Of a stretch of DNA of 23,383 nucleotides, positions 15,810 through 23,218 are shown in pieces. A program made the translations under genes and the position numbers. Within the stretch, counting starts at the first letter, position 1; each line of letters starts with the position of its first letter. The stretch is from Thermoproteota archaeon (GTDB taxonomy: Archaea > Thermoproteota > Bathyarchaeia > Bathyarchaeales > Bathycorpusculaceae): NCBI GenBank assembly GCA_012511995.1, contig JAAZFA010000163.1, positions 1-23,383 on the forward strand. The letters run 5' to 3'. The notes under the pieces were generated by a model. The model was not told the origin of the DNA. It did no database searches and saw only the letters and a program-made list of their open reading frames with translations.

Positions 15810-16721
15810 TTGGTCTTTGAACTGCTACTTATTGCACTAGTTTTTTTGGCAGTAATGCTAGTTTCAGGTAATAATCTCTCCGCCTGTGTTGGACCTGCAG
15901 TCGGTGCAAGAATCTTATCTAAACGTGCTGGCGCATTCCTTGGGGTAGTCGGCTTTACAACTGGACTACTTTTGCAGGGTTGGGGCATGATAAACTCAAT
16001 AAACAGTCTTATACCAAATGCGACAATGCAGCTTCAATCAGAGGTTTTGATGGCCGCTATTGTGGTCTTTGTTGTTGCTCATTTAGTCAGGGTACCTTTG
16101 TCTTTAAGTATGTCTCTTGTAGGCTTGCTAGTTGGAGCTGCACTCGCCCATAACCTTGGCTTGCAAGCATCTTATGTATTTTCTGTGGTAGCTTTGTGGT
16201 TTATTGCACCTATTGCGGCTGCAATAGTTGCGTTCTATCTTATTCGAGTCATTAGTAGACAAAAAGTAAGAAATATCTGGCGCCGTATCCGCTTTTATAA
16301 AGTCTTACTTCTTATTTTGGCTTTTACGTCTGCTTATACAACAGGTGCAAATACCATAGGTCTGATTGTTGCAACAGCAGGATTCAATATCACAACAGTT
16401 TTGGTTGCAGTGTCCGCTGTTTTTATTGGTGTATTTTGTCTTGGTGAAGGAGCAATACGCCGGGTAGGCGAGGAATTCTATTTAATGCGTTATTCTAATG
16501 CCACTGTTGCATTGGCTGCTTCAACTATTCTAGTTGAAGTGGCTTCTTTTCTAAATATTCCCTTGTCTAACACTCAGGCCACAACAGCAGCAGTATTTGG
16601 AGCAGGAATATCTTACAAATCAAAATTCTTGTCTCTGAAACCTTACCTTATTATTCTTGGAGGATGGATAGTCGCTCCGTTGCTAAGTTTCAGTATTGGC
16701 TATTTCTTGATAAGCATATAG
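15810..16721 (+). CDS. PiT-family inorganic phosphate transporter-like protein
   Basis: Integral membrane protein of 303 aa with about eight or nine hydrophobic segments. The two family repeats are visible: GNNLSACVGPAVGARILSK near 20-38 (PiT usually GANDxxNxxG) and IPLSNTQATTAAVFGAG near 252-268. A Lys/Arg-rich cytoplasmic loop (RVISRQKVRNIWRRIR) divides the halves. It is shorter than bacterial PiT proteins of 400-500 aa. The start is a TTG 7 nt after the DUF47 stop. Phosphate is the likely substrate from the DUF47 partner, but related proteins carry other anions such as sulfate. Confidence 0.82.
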   Translation: MVFELLLIALVFLAVMLVSGNNLSACVGPAVGARILSKRAGAFLGVVGFTTGLLLQGWGMINSINSLIPNATMQLQSEVLMAAIVVFVVAHLVRVPLSLSMSLVGLLVGAALAHNLGLQASYVFSVVALWFIAPIAAAIVAFYLIRVISRQKVRNIWRRIRFYKVLLLILAFTSAYTTGANTIGLIVATAGFNITTVLVAVSAVFIGVFCLGEGAIRRVGEEFYLMRYSNATVALAASTILVEVASFLNIPLSNTQATTAAVFGAGISYKSKFLSLKPYLIILGGWIVAPLLSFSIGYFLISI

Positions 16722-16765
16722 GTGAATTCTTAGTAGGTTTATTATTCATCTTCATCGATTATTGA

Positions 16766-16772
16766 TTTTTTT
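16766..16772 (+). terminator. T7 run after the transporter operon
   Basis: Seven T residues 45 nt after the transporter stop, preceded by an AT-rich stretch without a strong stem. It is consistent with an archaeal oligo-T transcript end. Confidence 0.4.
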
Positions 16773-16829
16773 GGCTTGAAGAGCTGCTGTTATACTGACG
16801 CCTATTAAGTCAAGGCAAGTCATAAACCT

Positions 16830-16836
16830 CTTAAAC
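16830..16836 (+). promoter_or_regulatory. TATA-like box of fen
   Basis: CTTAAAC lies about 37 nt before the TTG start at 16870, predicting a start of transcription near 16858 and a leader of only about 12 nt. GGTG at 16862-16865 could serve as a short Shine-Dalgarno. Confidence 0.4.
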
Positions 16837-16869
16837 TTGTTCAATGTCTAATCATATACGTGGTGCTCC

Positions 16870-17895
16870 TTGGGAGTTAACTTTAAAGATCTCATTCCGA
16901 AAAATCCAGTTAAACTTGAAGATCTAAACGGAAAAATCATAGCAATAGACGCATACAACGCTATCTATCAATTTCTCTCAATCATACGTCAACCTGACGG
17001 AACTCCCCTTAAAGACAGTAAAAATATGATTACTAGCCACATAAGTGGAATTTTTTATCGCACAACAAACTTAATTGAAATGGGTCTCAAACCTATTTAT
17101 GTGTTTGATGGTAAATCACCCAAACTAAAGTCTGCAGAGATAGAACGTAGGCGTCAAGTCAAAGTAGAAGCAGCAGCAAGCTATCAAAAAGCCTTAGCGA
17201 GTGGCGACCGGGAAAAAATGCGTATGTATGCCCAAGTTGCGACAACTATGAAGGATTACATGGTTTTAGATAGCAAAAAAATTTTGGATCTTATGGGATT
17301 ACCTTGGATTCAGGCCCCTAGCGAGGGGGAAGCCCAAGCAGCATACATAACCAAAAAAGGAGACGCCCACTACTGTTCAAGTCAGGATTATGACAGTCTT
17401 CTCTTCGGGGCTCCAAAGTTGCTTAGAAACGTGACGATTTCAGGTAGACGAAAAAGAGGTCGAGTATACATCGAAGTAGTGCCAGAAATCATTGAGCTAA
17501 ACAAAGTACTTGGCGACTGTGGATTAACCTATGAACAACTAATCGACGTAGGTATTTTAATCGGCACCGACTTCAATGATAGTACCAAGGGTTTAGGCCC
17601 AAAAACAGCGCTTAAACTCATTAAACAATATGGTTGCATAGAACAGGCTTTACCCCATATTGATGGTGTAACCTATGCAAACAAAGTCTCTGAAATTAGA
17701 CATCTCTTTCTGCACCCAGAAATCACTGACAATTATAAAATCGAATGGAAAAACCCTGATGAGACGGGTTTAATGACCTTTTTGTGTGATGAGAAAGAGT
17801 TCGGTGAAGAACGTATTAAAAAAGCGATTGAGCGCATGGTTGTTGGTTCCAAAAAGCAGAAGGGCAAAGTCTCACTAGAGAAATGGTTTGGATAA
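16870..17895 (+). CDS. fen: Flap endonuclease FEN-1
   Basis: Structure-specific nuclease that removes 5' flaps in Okazaki-fragment maturation and repair. All seven metal-binding acids are seen: Asp27, Asp80, Glu152, Glu154, Asp173, Asp175 and Asp234. The XPG N-domain covers about 1-100, the I-domain about 140-230 (APSEGEAQAAY, SSQDYDSLLFG) and the helix-two-turn-helix follows (GTDFNDSTKGLGPKTALKLI). The C-terminus KVSLEKWFG is a PCNA-binding motif, with Lys333 where Gln is usual. The start is TTG; Gly2 after Met removal is expected for FEN proteins. 341 aa is normal length. It converges with glmS, with 12 nt between the two stops. Confidence 0.96.
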   Translation: MGVNFKDLIPKNPVKLEDLNGKIIAIDAYNAIYQFLSIIRQPDGTPLKDSKNMITSHISGIFYRTTNLIEMGLKPIYVFDGKSPKLKSAEIERRRQVKVEAAASYQKALASGDREKMRMYAQVATTMKDYMVLDSKKILDLMGLPWIQAPSEGEAQAAYITKKGDAHYCSSQDYDSLLFGAPKLLRNVTISGRRKRGRVYIEVVPEIIELNKVLGDCGLTYEQLIDVGILIGTDFNDSTKGLGPKTALKLIKQYGCIEQALPHIDGVTYANKVSEIRHLFLHPEITDNYKIEWKNPDETGLMTFLCDEKEFGEERIKKAIERMVVGSKKQKGKVSLEKWFG

Positions 17896-17907
17896 AAGAA
17901 GAAAAAG

Positions 17908-19737
17908 TTACTTGACTGTGACCGATTTCGCTAAGTTCCTTGGCATATCTGGATTGAAGCCCTTCTCAAGCGCTGTATAGTACGCTAATAGCTGCAGTGG
18001 TATTGCATATGGGATGGGGGTTAGTACACTTGGGATGCCTTTAGGTACTTCAATATAATCGTCGGATAGACTTTTGATGTCTTGGTCACCCTCTTCTATA
18101 ACCGCAATTATATGGGCACCTCTAGCTTTCATCTCCATGATATTACCGATAACGGTCTTGTGTGTATCATCCTTGGGGCAAACAAACACGACTGGAAAGC
18201 CGTTTTCTATTAAGCTTATTGGCCCATGTTTGCTTTCACCTGCCGGAAAAGAGATGGATGGGATGTAGGCGATTTCCATAAGCTTTAATCTACCTTCGAA
18301 GGCAGTAGCGGTACTGATACCTCTGCCTAAAAAGAAAAACACTTTAGAGTTAGCGTATTTCTTCGCTAATTGCTGGATTTTTTGTTCTTGAGAAGTAACT
18401 ATACTGTTAACGACTTCAGGTATTTGACCAAGCTTTTCCTCTAACGTGTCCATTTCATCCTGTGAAATCTTGCCACGTTTTTTAGCCAACTTAAGTGCTA
18501 ACTGAGCCAAGACAGAGAGTTGGGAAGTAAAAGTTTTAGTGGCAGCTACTCCGATTTCTGGACCTGACTGTGTGCCTATGTATACACGTGAAATTCTTGT
18601 TAGGCTTGAGCCGATTACGTTAGTTAAGCCCAAAACAGTTGCAGCTCGTTGTTGGGCACAATTAACTGCCGCTAATGTATCCGCGGTTTCGCCGGATTGG
18701 CTTACGGCAAGTATTGTGCTATCGATGTTGACGGATTTCCCGTGTTGTTCAAGAAATTCCGATGCGTAAACAGGATAAGTCGGCAAGAACGCAAGCTTTG
18801 AGAACATGTAGGATGCTGCAAGGCAAGCGTGGTAGCTTGTTCCGCATGCAACCAAAAAGACTTCATTAGCGCGATCTAGAAATGTTGTGAGTAAATCGAG
18901 ATAGTGGTCTTGCATACGCAGAGTATTGCGTAGGGTTTCTGGTTGTTCGTGAATTTCTTTTATCATAAAGTGGGGATGACCCTGTTTAACTGCCATTTCA
19001 GCAGTCCACTCAATGGAGATGGGTTCTCTAGTGATTGTGCTGCCGTCGCTGATTTTCTTTATTTCATAATCCTGATTAGTTAAGATTACGAGTTCACCAT
19101 TGTTAATCATAACTGCCTTATTAGTTACTTCAAGAAAAGCAGGGATATCTGAGGCGCAGAAGACGCCTTTGTGGTTAATGCCTAGAACTAGTGGGCTTTC
19201 ATTTCGGGCACATATTATTTTATCTGGTTCACGTGTCGAAATTATGGCAAACGCGTAGGAACCCTCGATTCGTTTAAGACTCTGTTGTACAGCTTGCTGG
19301 ATGTTCAGTTGTGGATTCTGCTTAAGCGCTTCCTCTATTAGGTGTGGCATGATTTCAGTGTCGGTTTTTGATGAAAATATGTGACCGAGGTTTTGGAGTT
19401 CTGATTTGAGATCCAAGAAATTTTCAATGATACCATTGTGTACAACAACTATTTCACCACTGCAGTCGGTGTGTGGATGACTGTTAATTTTAAGTGGGGC
19501 GCCATGTGTTGCCCACCGCGTATGTCCTATTCCTATATTACCTGGGAGATCATCAAGGTTATGGATTTTATGTACCTCATCGATTTTCCCTTGATCCTTT
19601 TTTATCGAGATTTTACCATTATTTAGGACAGCTATGCCTACTGAGTCATAGCCACGGTATTCTAACCTCTTTAACGACGAATGAATCAAAGGAGCAGCAT
19701 TGCCTTCACTTAGAACACAACCAAATATTCCACACAT
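17908..19737 (-). CDS. glmS: Glucosamine-fructose-6-phosphate aminotransferase (isomerizing)
   Basis: Makes glucosamine-6-phosphate from fructose-6-phosphate and glutamine, the entry point to amino-sugar synthesis. The N-terminal class II amidotransferase domain begins MCGIFG, whose Cys2 becomes the N-terminal nucleophile; GHTRWATHG and HNGIIENF follow. Two SIS sugar-binding domains fill residues from about 290 to 600, with VSQSGETADTLAA and FPAGESKHGP, and the protein ends LAKSVTVK as expected. I choose ATG 19737 (609 aa, the usual length). An in-frame ATG at 19782 would add 15 residues and bury the Cys. AAGG at about 19748-19751 can serve as a Shine-Dalgarno for the inner start. Confidence 0.96.
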   Translation of the reverse strand: MCGIFGCVLSEGNAAPLIHSSLKRLEYRGYDSVGIAVLNNGKISIKKDQGKIDEVHKIHNLDDLPGNIGIGHTRWATHGAPLKINSHPHTDCSGEIVVVHNGIIENFLDLKSELQNLGHIFSSKTDTEIMPHLIEEALKQNPQLNIQQAVQQSLKRIEGSYAFAIISTREPDKIICARNESPLVLGINHKGVFCASDIPAFLEVTNKAVMINNGELVILTNQDYEIKKISDGSTITREPISIEWTAEMAVKQGHPHFMIKEIHEQPETLRNTLRMQDHYLDLLTTFLDRANEVFLVACGTSYHACLAASYMFSKLAFLPTYPVYASEFLEQHGKSVNIDSTILAVSQSGETADTLAAVNCAQQRAATVLGLTNVIGSSLTRISRVYIGTQSGPEIGVAATKTFTSQLSVLAQLALKLAKKRGKISQDEMDTLEEKLGQIPEVVNSIVTSQEQKIQQLAKKYANSKVFFFLGRGISTATAFEGRLKLMEIAYIPSISFPAGESKHGPISLIENGFPVVFVCPKDDTHKTVIGNIMEMKARGAHIIAVIEEGDQDIKSLSDDYIEVPKGIPSVLTPIPYAIPLQLLAYYTALEKGFNPDMPRNLAKSVTVK

Positions 19738-19798
19738 TTTCTGCCTTAATCCTTCAGCGATTAATTGTTCCTTGACAGGCATGGAAAGGCTAATTTTT

Positions 19799-19806
19799 AG
19801 ATATAA
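19799..19806 (-). promoter_or_regulatory. Candidate glmS TATA box
   Basis: On the minus strand TTATATCT lies about 65 nt before the inner glmS ATG. A start near 19776 would fall after the outer ATG at 19782, which favours the inner start. A second AT-rich box, GTTTATAAT, lies at 19851-19843. Confidence 0.3.
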
Positions 19807-19891
19807 GGTTTGTTAATATTCCATTTTTACCTCTAAAAAAAAATTATAAACTATTTGGGATTAAGCTCCCCGTTTCTTGTTTTTCACACCT

Positions 19892-19958
19892 ATTCAGGGT
19901 TAAAATAATTAACTATTATAAAATTTTTTATACTACCTCTCCATTTGAACCCCTGAAT
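19892..19958 (+). promoter_or_regulatory. Regulator promoter flanked by an inverted repeat
   Basis: TTTTTATA at 19925-19931 is a TATA-like box about 35 nt before the ATG at 19963. ATTCAGGGTT (19892-19901) and AACCCCTGAAT (19948-19958) form an inverted repeat with one extra C, on either side of this box. The right arm is at the likely transcription start. Such sites would suit autoregulation by the winged-helix protein encoded just downstream; this is inference. Confidence 0.4.
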
Positions 19959-19962
19959 TGCA

Positions 19963-20925
19963 ATGAATAAAAAAATCCTTCTCCAAGACGTCGGAAGTAT
20001 TCAACAAGTAAAAGAAATAACGATGGTAACAGACGCTCGTAAACTCAAAATGATGCTTGGTGATCTCAGTTGGAAAATTCTCACGATACTTTCCAAAAAA
20101 GAAATGTATCCTCTAGAAATAGCAAAACAGCTTGGTATGCATGAACAAAAAGTATACTACCACATACGTAAACTCGCCAAAACTGGTGCCATTACTGTCA
20201 CTCGTGAAGAAAATAAAAAAGGCGCTATCGCAAGATACTACAAAGCCTCTTCGTCGGCCTTTGGGATAGAGTTTTCTGGTGGATACAAGGCTGCCCAGAA
20301 CATATGTATGTTAAACATAGACGAAAAAATACGTGTTTTTTTTAATGAATTTTCAAATAATGGTGTGTTTGATGGAAAAATCGTTGTCGGTAGCCCCCAA
20401 GCACATGGTCCATTTAAAACTAGCGCCCGAGACGGACACTATGCTGCACATTTAACACTGTTCCTTGGACAGTTTACCAAGATGCCGACTGAATTTGCAG
20501 TAAAACTTGATGTTGACGTCAAAGCAGAGAAGGAAGAAAAAAATAACCTCATACTTGTCGGTGGTCCCGGAACTAACCTGCTAACACAGGAAATCAACGA
20601 ACATTTACCTATCAAGTTTATCATGCAGTCTTCACAACAGGGCTTTTTACTTGGAGGTCTATCATCTGAGAAGACAGGTCAAAACTATACATCTGATGTC
20701 TCAGGGTTAGTGGCCAAAATCGTTAACCCGTGGGATAGTAGCAAGCGTATCGTGGTTTTAGCGGGCAACAAGGCAGTTGGAACAAAGGCATGTGTATTAG
20801 CATTGACTAATTTCTGGAAAAAAACATTAGAGAAATACCAAAATCAAGATACTTTTGCAGTGGTTATCGTAGGGTTTGATCTGGATGGTGACGGCAAGGT
20901 CGATTCTATTGAGGTTCGTGAATAA
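19963..20925 (+). CDS. ArsR-like winged-helix regulator with S-layer-like region and EF-hand loop
   Basis: Residues about 30-95 form an ArsR-type winged helix, with KQLGMHEQKVYYHIRKLAKT as the recognition region. The long second part has IVVGSPQAHGPF (140-151), NNLILVGGPGTN (194-205) and RIVVLAGNKAVGTKACVLAL (262-281), which recall archaeal S-layer C-terminal domains. The end, DLDGDGKVDSIE (306-317), is a perfect EF-hand loop with Asp at positions 1, 3, 5 and 9, Gly at 6 and Glu at 12. I recall similar regulators in TACK archaea, but their ligand is unknown. No membrane segment or signal is seen, so it should be cytoplasmic. It is coupled to the DUF371 gene. Confidence 0.75.
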   Translation: MNKKILLQDVGSIQQVKEITMVTDARKLKMMLGDLSWKILTILSKKEMYPLEIAKQLGMHEQKVYYHIRKLAKTGAITVTREENKKGAIARYYKASSSAFGIEFSGGYKAAQNICMLNIDEKIRVFFNEFSNNGVFDGKIVVGSPQAHGPFKTSARDGHYAAHLTLFLGQFTKMPTEFAVKLDVDVKAEKEEKNNLILVGGPGTNLLTQEINEHLPIKFIMQSSQQGFLLGGLSSEKTGQNYTSDVSGLVAKIVNPWDSSKRIVVLAGNKAVGTKACVLALTNFWKKTLEKYQNQDTFAVVIVGFDLDGDGKVDSIEVRE

Positions 20926-21360
20926 TTGTCTTCTAAGGAAATAAAAGAAACTATAGTGGCTTTTGGTCATGAAAACACGCAAGCCCTTCATCCTACAACA
21001 CTTATGATTACCAAGGACAAACATCTTTCAAAGAACGGAGACTGCATCGTCGCCGTGGCTGCAGATAAAGCCGGATTAAATCTTAATAGTGAATTTATTA
21101 AATCTTTGAAAAATCCCCGTTCAAGATTGGTAGTGGAAATCCAAGCTGGTGTCTCAATAGAAAGAGTTGAAGCTTTTGGTTCAACAGAACTTCAACTAAG
21201 TCACCCTAATGATTTAGTACTCCGAAAAAGTAATTTTATTTGCAATCGGACACTTGCTATTCAAGCGGATAAAGCAGCAATTAATTTATCTAGAGAGCTA
21301 ATTGCGGAACTACGAGATCCTAAACAAGTTGTAACGATAACTTTGATTATAAAAAATTAA
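20926..21360 (+). CDS. DUF371 protein
   Basis: Small conserved archaeal protein of unknown function, 144 aa. Family marks are FGHENTQALHPTTLMITKD (start region), KNGDCIVAVAADKAG, VLRKSNFICNRTLAIQADKAA and LIAELRDPKQ. The DKA segment occurs twice, hinting at an internal duplication (ADKAGLNLNSEFIKSL and ADKAAINLSRELIAEL). The TTG start directly follows the regulator's TAA, with GAGG 11 nt upstream inside the regulator's last codons, so the two are coupled. It is followed by a 160-nt stretch that on the other strand holds a small ORF. Confidence 0.88.
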   Translation: MSSKEIKETIVAFGHENTQALHPTTLMITKDKHLSKNGDCIVAVAADKAGLNLNSEFIKSLKNPRSRLVVEIQAGVSIERVEAFGSTELQLSHPNDLVLRKSNFICNRTLAIQADKAAINLSRELIAELRDPKQVVTITLIIKN

Positions 21361-21384
21361 TTCTGAGTAACACGATATAGTATG

Positions 21385-21543
21385 TTAGAAGCAGGTAGCC
21401 ATGGTAAACACTATAAGACCAGCAATCATTAAGGCTTTGTTTTCACAAAGTATTGCAAACGCAAAAAGTGCTACTAATAATAAAAACAAAAAAAGACCCG
21501 CTATTTTTAGACGGTGAAGATCATTCGTGGATTTCATCTTCAT
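21385..21543 (-). CDS. Small 52-aa membrane protein with two hydrophobic helices
   Basis: A reading frame too short for usual gene lists encodes a positively charged N-terminus (MKMKSTNDLHRLK), a first hydrophobic helix (IAGLFLFLLLVALFAFAIL, about 14-32), a short CENKA turn and a second helix (LMIAGLIVFTMATCF, 38-52). The charge pattern suits two membrane passes with a cytoplasmic start. It overlaps the end of the flippase-like gene by 23 nt, as tightly coupled genes do. I do not recognise it. A T7 run inside the frame (plus 21489-21495) could instead be the terminator of the upstream gene. Confidence 0.45.
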   Translation of the reverse strand: MKMKSTNDLHRLKIAGLFLFLLLVALFAFAILCENKALMIAGLIVFTMATCF

Positions 21544-22594
21544 CGTCGGGTGGCTTTTTATTTTTTAAATCGCCCTTTTGTTGAAGCAGTCCAAACAAAC
21601 CTGAGCTCGTTTTTAGAAGCGGAGGCAAACCCACAAGGTCAGTGGTTACGGCTATTAGCCTTACGAGCATTGCAAATGTGACTGCGAACGGTAATATAGT
21701 TTCAGGTGAGTTGCTAATACCTGTCAAGAGGAACACGTAAGCCGCTTCCTGTAATCCAAGTCCAGCAAAAGTAATGGGTACATACATGAATGCTGCTGTT
21801 AAAGGTCCCATGAACAGTAGATCCATGAAAGTAGGTTCAGTCATGCCTATTGCATAAGCCAAGACATAGAGGGATATGCCGCTGAAGATAACAGATCCAA
21901 GCACCGAGCTAACTATGGTTGCTATTGAGTTACGAAGTGCAGTTTTATCTTTGGAGAAGAGTGTACGTATGTCTTGAAGTTTTCTAATTACTCGACCTAT
22001 GAGAGGTAGCTTACAAAGTTTTCCAAGAAATCCCGAAAAAAGATCTGTCCAAACAAGCACAGCAAGACCTACACCGCAGACAATAAGAATCGATATTCCT
22101 ACGATTAATGCATTAGTAATTGTTGGATTCATGACATCGGTAGGTATTCGGTATATGAAATAGATCAATGCAGTTGTTGAGATTATTGCTTTAACGAAAA
22201 AGTTACCTGCGCCTACTGCCATAACGCTCATCAAACCTTTCTCTATAGGTACTCCTTTGAGTTGATTTAGTAGTATAGGTGTTGCAAAGTAACCTGTTTT
22301 CGCGGGGGTAACGTCACTTAATAGTTGACCACCAAAGTTGGCAAACATTGTTGTTTTAAACGGTGGTGCGGCGTTTGTTGCTTTAAGGGCACTATGTAAC
22401 GCTAAACCGATGGCAAATGAGGATAGGATGAAGAAGACTATAGATACAGAGAGAATTGGGATATTCGTAGTAGATAGTATCTGTTGTGCCTTTGTTAAGT
22501 CAATGTTTTGGAACAGAAAATACAATAACAGAATGCTGACGGTTATTTGTACAGAAATTAGTATAGCACGTTTACGACTGGTTGGCTTGTTCAT
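21521..22594 (-). CDS. LPG-synthase-TM / UPF0104 flippase-like membrane protein
   Basis: Polytopic membrane protein of 357 aa with about eight hydrophobic helices, of the family that includes the membrane part of bacterial lysyl-phosphatidylglycerol synthase and archaeal proteins such as AglD-associated ones. Family marks are GGQLLSDVTPAKTGYFATPILL-like residues (LLSDVTPAKTGYF), and ITFAGLGLQEAAYVFLLTG near residue 275, where a glycine-rich segment with Glu is usual. The C-terminus is a charged cytoplasmic tail. Role in lipid or glycan handling is inferred; the substrate is unknown. Its ATG overlaps the VTT gene stop as ATGA, so both belong to one operon. Confidence 0.82.
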   Translation of the reverse strand: MNKPTSRKRAILISVQITVSILLLYFLFQNIDLTKAQQILSTTNIPILSVSIVFFILSSFAIGLALHSALKATNAAPPFKTTMFANFGGQLLSDVTPAKTGYFATPILLNQLKGVPIEKGLMSVMAVGAGNFFVKAIISTTALIYFIYRIPTDVMNPTITNALIVGISILIVCGVGLAVLVWTDLFSGFLGKLCKLPLIGRVIRKLQDIRTLFSKDKTALRNSIATIVSSVLGSVIFSGISLYVLAYAIGMTEPTFMDLLFMGPLTAAFMYVPITFAGLGLQEAAYVFLLTGISNSPETILPFAVTFAMLVRLIAVTTDLVGLPPLLKTSSGLFGLLQQKGDLKNKKPPDDEDEIHE

Positions 22595-23175
22595 TTCTTT
22601 TTGATCCTCTTAGTCATTTTTTCTAGTAAGTCGCTTAAATCAAATTTAAGTAATAAAACTGTGAAAACAATAGTTAAGATAAGGGCGCTTGCGATTGTAA
22701 CTTCAGGAGTAAACCATTCTGAGAGTATTTGACCAGTCCAGCAACCAACAAACGCACCTGCAATTGTTATGATTAGTTTTCCTGAAAAGTAAGCAATAAA
22801 AAACTTGTATGGATTATACTTCGTCAAACCAAGTGGAATAACTACAGGGTCATCGGGGATTGGTGTTGCGGCAACTCCGAATAATAACAGAAAAGCCCAG
22901 CGGTTAACCTTCTGCGCACTTGCATTGAGACGCTGTTGTTTGTTTGAACTTAACTGTTTGCTTGCATAGAAGGTAACTAGGTAATGTACACTTTTTGCTA
23001 CCGACGAGGCGAATGCTATCGTGCAAGCTATAACAATTAGGGTTGGTACATCCGTTATTCCCAAGATTACAACTGCGTTAGAGGCGATAAAAATCGTCGA
23101 CGGTCCAGCGAACGGGATCAATCCTAACCCAAACGTTGTAATAAAAACCGTAATCAACTCGACGGGTGTTACCAT
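22591..23175 (-). CDS. VTT/DedA-like membrane protein
   Basis: Membrane protein of 194 aa with about five hydrophobic segments in the SNARE-associated/VTT group, members of which move lipids or other small amphiphiles across membranes. The core is FGLGLIPFAGPSTIFIASNA near the start and ATPIPDDPVVIPLGLTKYN followed by FFIAYFSGKLIITIAGAFVG, the family's Pro-rich re-entrant loop and glycine-rich helix. The C-terminus is basic (MTKRIKKK). GGATGA lies a few bases before the ATG at 23175. It precedes the flippase-like gene with a 4-nt overlap, which suggests related work in envelope lipids (inference). Confidence 0.8.
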   Translation of the reverse strand: MVTPVELITVFITTFGLGLIPFAGPSTIFIASNAVVILGITDVPTLIVIACTIAFASSVAKSVHYLVTFYASKQLSSNKQQRLNASAQKVNRWAFLLLFGVAATPIPDDPVVIPLGLTKYNPYKFFIAYFSGKLIITIAGAFVGCWTGQILSEWFTPEVTIASALILTIVFTVLLLKFDLSDLLEKMTKRIKKK

Positions 23176-23218
23176 TCAAATCATCCATATACATTATGCT
23201 TGCTTAAACAGACTTAAG

